In this document: piece by piece, positions 1-8,718 of the stretch
How the letters are laid out: each line of letters opens with the position of its first letter
Numbering within the stretch: position 1 is the first letter of the stretch
Assembly (NCBI RefSeq): GCF_026651855.1
Contig: NZ_CP093280.1
Coordinates: 3,822,001-3,886,000 of the forward strand
Direction: 5' to 3'
Source of the DNA: Pseudomonas silvicola
Lineage (GTDB): Bacteria; Pseudomonadota; Gammaproteobacteria; Pseudomonadales; Pseudomonadaceae
Length of the DNA: 64,000 bases
Position numbers and translations under genes: made by a program
Notes under the pieces: model-generated
Databases searched by the model: none
Told to the model about the DNA's origin: nothing
What the model saw: the letters and a program-made list of their open reading frames with translations, nothing else

Positions 1-1
1 G

Positions 2-1450
2 ATGCCCCCTGCCTGTTTTCGCCCGTTGCTCCCTTGGCTGTTGATGGCCATGTTGCCCGGCTGCAGCCAATGGGCCAGCCACGAACCCGCGCGCTCGTCG
101 TTGCCCGCCACCAACCCTTTGCCAGCGTTGCCCGCGCAGGTCAGCAACGCCCCGTTACCCCTGCGCTGGTGGCAGCTGTACCACGAGCCGGCCCTGGACC
201 AACTTGTACGCAAGGCCCTGGCCCATAATCGTGACCTGGCCCAGGCCAGTGCCCATGCGCAAGCCCTGTTGGCGGGCCTGCGCGAGGCCGATGCCCAGCG
301 CTGGCCTTCCACCACGCTTGAAATGGGCGCCAGCTACGGCAAGACCGCCGACGACCAGACCCTGGCCAAGGCGACCGGCAGCCATGCGCCCGCCCAGTGG
401 GAATTCAACCCCGGGCTCGAGCTGGCGTACCAGGTGGATGTGTGGGGCCAGGTGCAACATGCCATCGAACGTGCCCAGGCCAATGCCGAGGCGGCCGCGG
501 CCGCTGAGGACCAGGTGCGTGTGACCGTGGCGGCACAGACCACGCGGGCCTACGTCGACACCTGTGCCTTGGGCGCCCGCGCCACCGTGCAGCGTCAGTC
601 GCTGGCGGTGTTGGCTGATAGCGTCAGGTTGCTGGAACGCCAGCGCCGAGCTGGGTTGGTGACCGACTTCGAGGTGTCGCGCATGCAGGCCCTGCAAGGC
701 CAGGTCCAGGCGGTGTTGCCGATGCTGGAGGCACGTCGGCAGGCAGCGGTGTTCGAACTGGCGACGCTGACGGGCAACGCAGCGCCGTCGCCGGTCAGTT
801 GCCAGCAGGTGCCGCGGTTGAGCGCCGAGCTGCCGGTGGGGGATGGCTGGCAATGGTTGGCGCGGCGCCCGGATATCCGCCAGGCCCAGCGTGAATTGCA
901 AGCTGCCAGCCTGCGGGTGGACATCACCCAGGCCGACCTGTACCCCAAGGTCAGTTTCGGTGCCTCACTGACGTCTTCCAGCCACCCGTTGAACGAGCTG
1001 GGTGACAGCCACGCGGTGATGTTCGGCATCGGCCCGCTGATCAGTTGGCAGTTTCCCAACCGTGCTGCCAACCGCGCCCGGGTCGACCAGGCCCGAGCCC
1101 AGGAGCAGGGCCAGGTGGCCCGGTTCGATGCTCAAGTGCTCGGCGCGCTGCAGCAGGTGCGCCAGGCCCTGGTGCTCTACGACGGCGAGCGCCAGCGCCA
1201 TGCCGCGCTGGCTCAGGCGCTGAGTAGCAGCCAGCGGGCCTTTGACCTGGCCCAGCGCAACTATCGCGCCGGTGCCCTGGACTTTCTCGATGTGCTCGAC
1301 AGCGAGCGTGAACTCATCACCCTGCAAGCCGGCCTGGCCGATGCCGACGGCCAGTTGCTGCAACGCCAGATAGACCTGTTCGCCGCCCTGGGGGGCGGCT
1401 GGCAGCGCGACGACCCCTCCCTTTCCACTGCTGACGGAACCGCACCATGA
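2..1450 (+). CDS. NodT-family efflux outer-membrane lipoprotein
   Basis: Outer-membrane channel of a tripartite exporter (TolC/OprM-like NodT family). The first ~25 residues are a lipoprotein signal ending in lipobox LPGC, so the mature protein should be acylated at Cys21. Typical family features follow: a WWQLY...LDQLV segment near residues 55-70, two Ala/Gln-rich helical repeats, the ARRPDI motif near residue 285, and a second DFLDVLDSERELITLQ helical repeat near the C-terminus. Its 482 aa is normal for the family. The ATG lies at base 2, so upstream signals and any earlier start cannot be judged. The stop overlaps the next ATG (ATGA), indicating translational coupling with the adaptor and MFS pump downstream. 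The substrate is not evident. Confidence 0.9.
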   Translation: MPPACFRPLLPWLLMAMLPGCSQWASHEPARSSLPATNPLPALPAQVSNAPLPLRWWQLYHEPALDQLVRKALAHNRDLAQASAHAQALLAGLREADAQRWPSTTLEMGASYGKTADDQTLAKATGSHAPAQWEFNPGLELAYQVDVWGQVQHAIERAQANAEAAAAAEDQVRVTVAAQTTRAYVDTCALGARATVQRQSLAVLADSVRLLERQRRAGLVTDFEVSRMQALQGQVQAVLPMLEARRQAAVFELATLTGNAAPSPVSCQQVPRLSAELPVGDGWQWLARRPDIRQAQRELQAASLRVDITQADLYPKVSFGASLTSSSHPLNELGDSHAVMFGIGPLISWQFPNRAANRARVDQARAQEQGQVARFDAQVLGALQQVRQALVLYDGERQRHAALAQALSSSQRAFDLAQRNYRAGALDFLDVLDSERELITLQAGLADADGQLLQRQIDLFAALGGGWQRDDPSLSTADGTAP

Positions 1451-2571
1451 ACATTGCCGCCCATGACATCGACCACAGTGAGGCCCAGGCTCTGCGCCTG
1501 CGCCGCAAGCGCCGGTTGCAACTGGGGGCCGGGGCGCTGGGGCTCTGCGCAGCGGTGACCGTGGCGGGGTACTGGTGGCTGGAGGGCCGTTTCCTGGAAA
1601 GCACCGACGATGCCTACGTACGCGCCGACTGGGTGCCGGTCAGTGCTCGCATCAATGGCTACGTCGCGCAGGTGCTGGTGGCCGACGACCAGCCAGTGAA
1701 AGCCGGGCAAGTGCTGGTGCGCATGGACGACCGCGACTACCTGGCCCACCGTGATCAGGCTCGTGCGGCCGTCGCCGAAGCCGATGCCGCCGCGCTGGCC
1801 GGCCAGGCCAGCCTGGCCGTGGCCCACGACCGGGTCGCCGAGCAGCAGGCTGCCATCGCCCAGGCCGCCGCCCAGGCCCAGGGCAGCCGGGCCGAACTCC
1901 AGCGGGCCAGCCTCGACCGCCAGCGTTATCAGGGCCTGGTGCATGACCAGGCCGCCAGCGCCCAGCGCCTGGAAAGCGCCGAATCCAGTTTCGCCCAGGC
2001 CCGCGCCAGCCTGGATGCCGCGGTGGCGCGCCAGCACCAGCAAGACCTGGCGCTGAACGTAGCCCGTGGCCGCGAGACACTGGCCCAGGCCACCCTGCAG
2101 CAGCAGGTGGCGCGTCAGGCTCAAGCGCGGGCGCAGTTGGCGCTGGCCGACAATGCACTGGAAGATACCCTGATCCGTGCGCCTTTCGACGGCATCATCG
2201 GCCAGCGCAAAGTGCGCGAGCGCCAGTACCTGTCGCCCGGGCTGCCGCTGCTGGCCGTGGTGCCGGTGCAACAGGCTTATGTAGTGGCCAACTTCAAGGA
2301 AACCCAGTTGCAGCACATGCACCCCGGCCAGCCGGTGGAGCTGCGTGTGGACAGCTATGGCGGCCAGCGTCTGCAAGGGCATGTGGCGAGTTTCTCGCCG
2401 GGCTCGGGGGCCGTGTTCGCGCTGTTGCCGTCGGACAATGCCACCGGCAACTTCACCAAGATCGTCCAGCGTTTTCCGGTGCGCATTGTGCTCGATGAAC
2501 CCCAGGGCCAGGCCCCGATCCTGCCCGGCATGTCGGTGGTGGCGACCGTGGACACCCGCCATGAGCGTTGA
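1447..2571 (+). CDS. HlyD/EmrA-type membrane fusion protein
   Basis: Periplasmic adaptor of the efflux system, 374 aa. One N-terminal transmembrane helix (about residues 25-45) is preceded by a basic cytoplasmic stretch. The biotinyl-lipoyl half-motifs flank a long Ala/Gln-rich alpha-hairpin (about residues 105-235). The beta-barrel segment with IRAPFDGIIGQRKVRERQYL follows, typical of EmrA/HlyD partners of MFS pumps. It overlaps the upstream lipoprotein gene by 4 bp and the downstream MFS gene by 11 bp, so the three form one operon. Drug or aromatic-acid export is inferred from family only. Confidence 0.92.
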   Translation: MNIAAHDIDHSEAQALRLRRKRRLQLGAGALGLCAAVTVAGYWWLEGRFLESTDDAYVRADWVPVSARINGYVAQVLVADDQPVKAGQVLVRMDDRDYLAHRDQARAAVAEADAAALAGQASLAVAHDRVAEQQAAIAQAAAQAQGSRAELQRASLDRQRYQGLVHDQAASAQRLESAESSFAQARASLDAAVARQHQQDLALNVARGRETLAQATLQQQVARQAQARAQLALADNALEDTLIRAPFDGIIGQRKVRERQYLSPGLPLLAVVPVQQAYVVANFKETQLQHMHPGQPVELRVDSYGGQRLQGHVASFSPGSGAVFALLPSDNATGNFTKIVQRFPVRIVLDEPQGQAPILPGMSVVATVDTRHER

Positions 2572-4063
2572 GCAACCGGTTTCCCTGCGCGCCTGGGTAG
2601 CGGTCATCGGTGGCCTGTTCGGTTGTTTCATGGCCGGCATGAACGTGCACGTCACCAGCGCCGCCCTGCCGGAAATCGAAGGCGCGCTGGGGGCCAGCTT
2701 TCAGGAAGGGTCATGGATCTCGACCGCGTACCTGGTGGCCGAGATCGTCATGATTCCGCTCACGGCATGGTTGGTGGAGGTGTTCTCGCTACGCCGAGTG
2801 ATGCTGGTGGGGGCGTTCGTGTTCCTGCTGGCCTCCGTGGCCTGTTCGCTGGCGCCCAACCTTGCGGTGATGATCGCTATCCGCGTGGTGCAGGGAGCGG
2901 CGGGGGCGGTGCTCATCCCCTTGTCATTCCAGCTGATCATCACCCAACTGCCGGCCAGCAAGGTGCCCATGGGCATGGCGCTGTTCAGCTTGGCAAACAG
3001 CGTCGCCCAGGCGGCCGGGCCGTCCATTGGTGGCTGGCTGACCGACGTCTATAGCTGGCGCTGGATCTTCTACCTGCAACTGGCACCCGGTGTGTTGCTG
3101 TTATTGGCGATCGCCTGGGCCATCGATGCAAGCCCCATGAAACTGGGGTTGCTCAAGCGCGGCGACTGGGCAGGGATCGCCGCCATGATCATTGGCCTGG
3201 GCGGTGTGCAGATCGTGTTGGAGGAGGGCGGGCGGGAAGATTGGTTTGGCTCCGATTTCATTGTCTGGATGAGCGTGGTGTCGGTCGCGGCGTTGGTGTA
3301 CTTCATCGGTTCGCAGTTGTATGGCAGCCGCGCCTTCATCAACCTGAGGTTGCTCAAGGGCTACAACTTCGGGGTCGCCAGCGTGGCCATGTTCATCTTT
3401 GGCGGCATGACCTTCGGGCTGGTGTTCCTGGTGCCCAACTACCTGTCCCAGCAGCAGGGCTACAGTGCCAGTGAGGTAGGTGTCAGCCTGATCCTCTACG
3501 GCCTGGTGCAGTTGCTGCTGGCACCGCTGATGCCGGCGCTGATGCGGGCATTGAACCCCAAGCTGATGGTGGCCGGCGGTTTTCTGATCATGGCCCTGGG
3601 CTGTTATCTGGGGGCATTCCTGGACGCCGACAGCGCCGCCAACGTCATCGTGCCCTCGGTGGTGGTACGCGGCATTGGCCAGCCGCTGATCATGGTGGCG
3701 CTGTCGGTACTGGCGGTGGCCGGCCTGAGCAAGGCCGAAGCGGGCTCTGCCTCGGCCTTGTTCTCGATGCTGCGCAACCTGGGCGGCGCGGTGGTCACCG
3801 CAGCTCTGGCCCAGGCCGTGGAAGTGCGCGAACGGGTGCACAGTGAACGTATCGGCGAGACCCTGAGCCCCTTCATGGCGCCGGTGCAGGAGCGCCTGGG
3901 CGGCATGCTCGACCCCTCGTTGCCGGAGCAGCAACAGACCCTGGCGCTGATGATGGCCAGCGTCCGGCACCAGGCTTACCTGATGGCGTACAGCGACGCG
4001 TTTTTCGTCGCGTGCGTGGCGCTGGCGGCGTGTGCGGGGGCAGCGATGATGATGCGGCGGTGA
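2561..4063 (+). CDS. EmrB/QacA-type MFS drug transporter (DHA2 family)
   Basis: Inner-membrane proton-coupled exporter of the 14-helix DHA2 family. The start at 2561 (MSVEQPVSLRAW) is chosen because the longer open frame upstream only shadows the adaptor gene; it gives 500 aa, normal for EmrB. Family signs are the first helix with GCFMAGMNVHVTSAALP, the SWISTAYLVAEIVMIPL stretch, and VVQGAAGAVLIPLSFQLI, equivalent to DHA2 motif C. It ends in a hydrophobic helix followed by MMMRR. It is third in the operon with the lipoprotein and HlyD adaptor, and these should form an EmrAB-TolC-like complex. It converges on the LysR gene. Confidence 0.92.
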   Translation: MSVEQPVSLRAWVAVIGGLFGCFMAGMNVHVTSAALPEIEGALGASFQEGSWISTAYLVAEIVMIPLTAWLVEVFSLRRVMLVGAFVFLLASVACSLAPNLAVMIAIRVVQGAAGAVLIPLSFQLIITQLPASKVPMGMALFSLANSVAQAAGPSIGGWLTDVYSWRWIFYLQLAPGVLLLLAIAWAIDASPMKLGLLKRGDWAGIAAMIIGLGGVQIVLEEGGREDWFGSDFIVWMSVVSVAALVYFIGSQLYGSRAFINLRLLKGYNFGVASVAMFIFGGMTFGLVFLVPNYLSQQQGYSASEVGVSLILYGLVQLLLAPLMPALMRALNPKLMVAGGFLIMALGCYLGAFLDADSAANVIVPSVVVRGIGQPLIMVALSVLAVAGLSKAEAGSASALFSMLRNLGGAVVTAALAQAVEVRERVHSERIGETLSPFMAPVQERLGGMLDPSLPEQQQTLALMMASVRHQAYLMAYSDAFFVACVALAACAGAAMMMRR

Positions 4064-4114
4064 CGGGGAATCCGCATCGCCGCAAGGTGACTTGCCAGCA
4101 GTGATGCAACCCCC

Positions 4115-4990
4115 CTAAACCGCAATCCCCACCACCCACTCCCGGGCCGCCACCACCCGTCGATCACCCTCGGCCCGATGCACCAGCACATAATGCCGCG
4201 CCGCGCCGGCGGTGAGCGGTGACACCACTTTGAGCAAACCCAGCCGCACATCCTGCTCCACCAGAGCCAGGGGGCACAACGCCACGCCGTGCCCGGCGAT
4301 GGCCGCGGTGCTCATCTCGTTGAAGTCGTCGAACACCAGCCCGGGCTGGGGTGGCAGGTCCTCCAGCCCGGCGTCGGCGAACCATTGCTGCCACGGACGG
4401 CTGTCGATGTGGTGCAGCAAAGGGGTTGCCAACAGCGCTTGGGCCGTGTCCAGCGGTGCACTGCGCTGCAGCAGCGCCGGGCTGCAGACCGGTTGCGCGG
4501 CACCGCTGAACAGCGGCCAGGCCTGCAATTGCCCCTGGTAGGGACCGTCGCACGGGATGATCGCCAGGTCGGCGTTCTCAGGCAGGGTGCAGGTGTCGCC
4601 TGCATCGAACATCAGGCGCATGGACAGTTCGGGGTGGGCCGCGTTGAACTCGGCCAGCCGCGGGATCAGCCAGCGCGATGCCACCGGTGCGGGGCATGCC
4701 AGTATCAGTGGCCTGTCGCTGGGGCGCGCGAGGGTGCGTCCGCACGCCTGGTCGAGGCGCTTGAACACGTCGGTCAACGACGTCGACAACTCGCTACCCG
4801 CGGCCGTCAACCGCATGCCCCGCCCATGGCGGCTCAGCAGCGGTGTTTCGAACCAGGCCTCCAGCTCGCGCAACTGCCGGACAATGACCGCATGGGTGAG
4901 ACCAAGCGTGGCAGCGGCTTCGCTGACGCTTTCAAGGCGGGCAGCGGCCTCGAAGGCGCGCAGCGCGGGCAGGGGAGGAAGGCGGGCCAT
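4115..4990 (-). CDS. LysR-family transcriptional regulator (GcvA-like)
   Basis: DNA-binding regulator of 291 aa. It opens with MARLPPLPALRAFEAAARL, the signature of the GcvA/AmpR-like branch. The winged helix-turn-helix (residues ~5-62) contains SVSEAAATLGLTHAVIVRQL. A periplasmic-binding-protein-like effector domain follows (about 90-290). It lies downstream of the flavin monooxygenase on the same strand (138-bp gap) and converges on the efflux operon. Its target could be the monooxygenase, the efflux operon or its own promoter; position alone does not decide. Confidence 0.9.
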   Translation of the reverse strand: MARLPPLPALRAFEAAARLESVSEAAATLGLTHAVIVRQLRELEAWFETPLLSRHGRGMRLTAAGSELSTSLTDVFKRLDQACGRTLARPSDRPLILACPAPVASRWLIPRLAEFNAAHPELSMRLMFDAGDTCTLPENADLAIIPCDGPYQGQLQAWPLFSGAAQPVCSPALLQRSAPLDTAQALLATPLLHHIDSRPWQQWFADAGLEDLPPQPGLVFDDFNEMSTAAIAGHGVALCPLALVEQDVRLGLLKVVSPLTAGAARHYVLVHRAEGDRRVVAAREWVVGIAV

Positions 4991-5128
4991 GGGAAACGCT
5001 CACAAAGGAAAGCGGCCAATATAACGATTTGTGCCGTTCCACTTTGTTCAAGAGTTTGTGGCCATGTTTCTGCCTCGGGCCACGCTCTGTGGCGGCTGCA
5101 ACCTATGGGGCGAAAGTGGCTTCTGCTC

Positions 5129-6574
5129 TCAGGAAAACTCAAGCGCCGGGTGTTCCACGCGCCCAAGGCAAAAGAACAGGTAGTCCAGCAGGTAGTTCTG
5201 GCGCAGCAGCCAAGGCGCACGCGCGCCTTGCTTGGGCAGCCCGTCCAGGGCCCGCAACACGTAGCTGGCGTGCAGGTCCAGCAATGGCCGACGCTCACCC
5301 GCGGGGCCATCCAGCCGGGGCCGGCACTGGTGGTAGCCATGGCGGCGCATATGGTTGAGCAGACGGCACACCTGGCGCGACGACAGGTCTGCACGCAGGG
5401 TCCAGGAGGCATTGGTGTAGCCCACACAGAAGGCCAGGTTCGGTACCCCGTCCAGCAGCAGCCCCTGGTACGCCACGCACTGGCCCAGGTCCACGTGCCG
5501 GCCATCAACGCTCAGGGCCATGCCGCCACAGGCCTGCAGTGTCAGGCCGGTGGCGGTGACGATGATGTCGGCGGCCAGGTGCGTGCCCGAAGCCAGGCGC
5601 AGGCCGTCAGGTTCGACGCTGGCGACCGTATCGGTGACCACCCGGGCCTTGCCGCTGGCGAGGGCCTTGAACAGGTCGCCATCGGGCACGATGCACAGGC
5701 GCTGGTCCCACGGGGCGTAGCGCGGGTTGAAATGCGTATCCACTGCGTAGCCCTTGGGCAGTGCGCCGGCTACTCGCAGGCGCAGCAGCCTGCGGGAAAG
5801 GCTGGGCAGGCGCCTGCACAACTGGAACAGGGCAAGCCCCGCCAGGGCGTTCTTCCAGCGGGCCAGGCTACCTGCCCACCGGGTTGGCAGGCAGCGGCGC
5901 AGGGCATTGGCCAGGGGGTCGCGGGCGGGCAGGGCAAGCACATAGCTGGGCGAGCGCTGCAACAGCGTGACCTGGCGCGCTGCCTTGGCCAGCGCGGGTA
6001 CCAGGGTGACCGCCGTGGCACCGCTACCGATCACCACCACCTGCCGATCGCGCCAGTCAAGGTCGTCCGGCCATTGTTGCGGGTGCACCCAGCGGCCACT
6101 GAAACGGTGCTCGTCGGGGAACGCCGGGCGGTATCCCCGGGCGTAGTCATAGTAGCCGCAGCACAGGTACAGAAAACTGCACTGGTATTGGCGTGGTTCG
6201 CCGTCGGCGCTTACCTGCAGCGTCCACAGGCGCAAGGTGCTGTCCCACGCCGCGGCCAGCACGCGCTGGTTGAAGCGGATGTGCTGATCGATACCCCCGG
6301 CCCGGGCTGTGTCATGCAGGTACCGGGCGATGCTCGCGCCGTCGGCGATCGACGCCTCACCCTGCCACGGCCGGAAGGGATAACTGAGGGTAAACATGTC
6401 CGAATCCGAACGGATGCCGGGGTAGCGGAACAGGTCCCAGGTGCCGCCCAGGTCCGCGCGGGCCTCAAGCACCGCATAGCGGTGCCCGGGGCATTGTTGC
6501 TGAAGGCGCCAGACAGCTCCGATGCCGGACAGGCCGGCACCGATGACCAAAACGTCAAAGGCCTCGATTGTCAT
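5129..6574 (-). CDS. FAD/NAD(P)H-dependent Baeyer-Villiger-type monooxygenase
   Basis: Flavoprotein oxygenating carbonyl or soft nucleophile substrates. An N-terminal FAD Rossmann motif (VIGAGLSGIGA, residues 9-19), a second nucleotide-binding motif (VVVIGSGATAVTL, near 180) and the fingerprint FSGRWVHPQQWP (FxGxxxHxxxWP) between them match class B monooxygenases. The start at 6574 (MTIEAFDV) is preferred over more upstream codons because the Rossmann fold then begins at once and AGGAAG sits at proper spacing. The product is 481 aa. It faces away from the glycosyltransferase across a short divergent promoter region (6575-6693). The substrate is unknown; relatives act on ketones or long-chain substrates. 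Confidence 0.85.
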   Translation of the reverse strand: MTIEAFDVLVIGAGLSGIGAVWRLQQQCPGHRYAVLEARADLGGTWDLFRYPGIRSDSDMFTLSYPFRPWQGEASIADGASIARYLHDTARAGGIDQHIRFNQRVLAAAWDSTLRLWTLQVSADGEPRQYQCSFLYLCCGYYDYARGYRPAFPDEHRFSGRWVHPQQWPDDLDWRDRQVVVIGSGATAVTLVPALAKAARQVTLLQRSPSYVLALPARDPLANALRRCLPTRWAGSLARWKNALAGLALFQLCRRLPSLSRRLLRLRVAGALPKGYAVDTHFNPRYAPWDQRLCIVPDGDLFKALASGKARVVTDTVASVEPDGLRLASGTHLAADIIVTATGLTLQACGGMALSVDGRHVDLGQCVAYQGLLLDGVPNLAFCVGYTNASWTLRADLSSRQVCRLLNHMRRHGYHQCRPRLDGPAGERRPLLDLHASYVLRALDGLPKQGARAPWLLRQNYLLDYLFFCLGRVEHPALEFS

Positions 6575-6693
6575 GATCTTCCTTGTCTTGTTCTGTAATG
6601 ATTGGCACCCGGCATTTACGTGCCCCATGACATAAATTTGATAACTGCTCGCTGATACTGTGCGCGCTCCCCTCCAAAAACGGAATTGCTTCG

Positions 6694-6780
6694 ATGGGTA
6701 CCCGATTCGTCCAGTTGCTGTCGTTCCTGACCCTTGCCGGTATTGTCTTCCTGACGCTGTCGGGGATCGCCAATGCTTGA
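6694..6780 (+). CDS. 28-aa hydrophobic leader-like small protein
   Basis: A short reading frame of 28 codons encodes a basic start (MGTRF) followed by one hydrophobic segment ending SGIANA. It would be a single-pass membrane micropeptide or a cleaved signal-like peptide. Its TGA overlaps the first 8 bases of the downstream glycosyltransferase gene, an arrangement suggesting translational coupling. No strong Shine-Dalgarno sequence is seen (AAAAACGGAAT lies ~10 bases upstream). No family is recognised; conservation would be needed to prove expression. Confidence 0.45.
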   Translation: MGTRFVQLLSFLTLAGIVFLTLSGIANA

Positions 6781-8386
6781 GTTGCCTGCCCATGCTTCCC
6801 GTGGTGTCGCCCGTCAGGCCTGGTGTGCGGGGCTGATCGCGCTGGTGCTGTTCATGGCCGGCGTCTGGGGGCAGGCCCCGGTCGGTTTCGATTCCCGGTT
6901 CTTCCTGTTCGCCCAGGAAATGCTACGCCATGGGCCCACGTTCTTCCCGACCACTTATGGTGAGCCATACCCCGACTATTCGGCGACGTCCACCTTCTTC
7001 GTGTACCTGCTGTCGCTGCCGTTTGGCCGGGTGAACAGCTTTACTGCCTGGCTACCCAGCGCCATTGCCGCGGCCGCGACCGTGGCCCTGCTGTATCGGC
7101 TGGTGGCGCCGTATTCGCGCCAGTGGGCGCTGATCAGCATCGCCTTGCTGGCGTTGAGCGGCACTTTCGTCATGGAAACCCGGGCGGTGTCCCAGGACCT
7201 GATGCTGACTGCCGTGGCCCTGGGGGTGTTCTACCTGGGCTACGCCTGCGACCATTTCCACACGCCGCGCCGCCTGGCCGTCATCGCCGCGCTGCTGATC
7301 CTGGGGTTTGCCATTCGCGGGCCCATCGGCCTGGTGGTGCCCACTGGCATGCTCTGCGCCTACTACCTGGTCAGCGGCCAGTGGCGGCGCCTGTTCGGCT
7401 TTGGCGTCAGCGCCCTGATCCTGCTGGGCCTGGCCATCGGCCTGCTGCTGTGGCTGGCCCGCGTGAGCGGGGGCGACGCCTTTGTCACCGACGTGGTGCA
7501 CATGCAGGTCACCGGGCGCATCGACGGTAGTGAGGGGGCCAGCGGCCCGCTGTACTACTTCATCAGTTCCCTGGGCAACTACGCGCTGGCCTATCCCTTG
7601 GCCTTGCTGGTACTGGCGGGTGCCTGGTTCACCGGGCCGGCACGCCAGGGGCCGGGCCTGCGACTGCTCAAATGTTGCGCGGTCGCCGGCCTGATCGTGC
7701 TGTTGGGGCTGTCGGTCCCCCAGGCCAAGAAAGCTCGATATGTATTGCCCATGCTGCCCATGGCCGCGGTGATTGCCGGCTACCCCTTTCATCGCTTGGG
7801 TGGGCGCGTGTTCGCCTGGTTGCGCGGCGGCATGCAGACCCTGTGGCTGGTGATGCCTGGCCTGCTGCTGGTCGGGTTGCTGGTGGCCCACCGGCGTCTC
7901 CCCGAGTGGCTGCCCCAGGTAATGGCTCCGGTGGCGGTGTTGACGGTGCTCCAACTGCTGGCCCTGGCGTTGCTGGCGAGGCGGGGCATTCGTGCCGTCG
8001 GGCTGGCGTACTGTGCCGTGCTGGCGCTGTGGTCCAGCTACATTCTGGTGTTCGAACCGACGGAGCGCGCCCTGTACGACACCCGCCAATTCAGCCTGCA
8101 GGTCGACCATGCCATGCAGCAAGCGCCTGGCGCGTTGGTGCTGCACGGCATGGGCAAGGACGCCAAGGCGATCAAGTTCATGGTCAACATCGATCGTGAC
8201 CTGCGCCCGCAGTTCACCGAAAGCCCGGCACAACTGGCGGCGTTACCGGTCGGCACCTGGGTGATGATGGACGCCAAGGACCATGATGCTCTGGCCGGCA
8301 CGCCGCTGGGTGCGTCGGCGCCGGTGGCGCTGGGCAAGTTCGACAAGGACGACTACGTACTGCTGCGCGTGCCACCTGCCACGTGA
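6773..8386 (+). CDS. GT-C (ArnT/PMT-like) membrane glycosyltransferase
   Basis: Integral membrane protein of 537 aa with about 12 hydrophobic segments. The first periplasmic loop has the PMT/ArnT pattern: GFDSRFFLFAQEM with the acidic residue and Arg used by polyprenyl-phosphate glycosyltransferases, then a GEPYPDYSATSTFF segment. It should transfer a sugar from an undecaprenyl-phosphate donor to an envelope acceptor on the periplasmic side. It resembles ArnT of the island at 21 kb only in overall family. Acceptor and donor are unknown. It may be coupled to the 28-codon ORF that it overlaps by 8 bp. Confidence 0.75.
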   Translation: MLELPAHASRGVARQAWCAGLIALVLFMAGVWGQAPVGFDSRFFLFAQEMLRHGPTFFPTTYGEPYPDYSATSTFFVYLLSLPFGRVNSFTAWLPSAIAAAATVALLYRLVAPYSRQWALISIALLALSGTFVMETRAVSQDLMLTAVALGVFYLGYACDHFHTPRRLAVIAALLILGFAIRGPIGLVVPTGMLCAYYLVSGQWRRLFGFGVSALILLGLAIGLLLWLARVSGGDAFVTDVVHMQVTGRIDGSEGASGPLYYFISSLGNYALAYPLALLVLAGAWFTGPARQGPGLRLLKCCAVAGLIVLLGLSVPQAKKARYVLPMLPMAAVIAGYPFHRLGGRVFAWLRGGMQTLWLVMPGLLLVGLLVAHRRLPEWLPQVMAPVAVLTVLQLLALALLARRGIRAVGLAYCAVLALWSSYILVFEPTERALYDTRQFSLQVDHAMQQAPGALVLHGMGKDAKAIKFMVNIDRDLRPQFTESPAQLAALPVGTWVMMDAKDHDALAGTPLGASAPVALGKFDKDDYVLLRVPPAT

Positions 8387-8718
8387 GGGTGGCAAATGCC
8401 ATCGCGTGAACCACGCCACTGCTGCGTGGTGCACACGGTGGGTCCGAAACTCCCCAGACCCTGTTACAAGGCTGCGGGTAACGTGTAGCGGACCTGGCCG
8501 CGTCACGAACGCCGCGCAGCCTCAGGCACTGCGTAGTTACCGCTGACGCGGTCGTGCGCTGGTCCTCTTTTTCCAGGGTTTGGACACTCACCAGCCTCGC
8601 TTTCCAGCTCTTCAGAAATCACACCGCTAACTTAGGGACGCGTCCTACATTTTCTTCCAGCGGCCCCGCGTAGAGTTTCCCTCTTTCCTCCGCCTGTGCG
8701 GATTCAAAGAGGTAGCCC
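8387..8718 (+). other. 332-bp gene-free leader before vgrG, with a hairpin near its start
   Basis: No credible ORF is seen. Inverted arms at 8406-8416 and 8424-8434 (GTGaACCACGC / GCGTGGTgCAC, one mismatch, 7-base loop) could terminate or protect the glycosyltransferase transcript; there is no T-run. The rest is presumed vgrG leader and promoter. AGAGG at 8707-8711 is the vgrG ribosome-binding site. I could not assign a sigma-54 or sigma-70 promoter confidently. Confidence 0.4.

Noticed and set aside
1261..2655. Long minus-strand ORF opposite the efflux adaptor
   Set aside because: A GC-rich antisense shadow; its His/Gln/Arg-rich content mirrors the third-position bias of the clear HlyD gene.
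4289..6598. 769-codon plus-strand ORF opposite LysR and the monooxygenase
   Set aside because: It covers two unrelated real genes on the other strand and the gap between them; composition is that of an antisense shadow.
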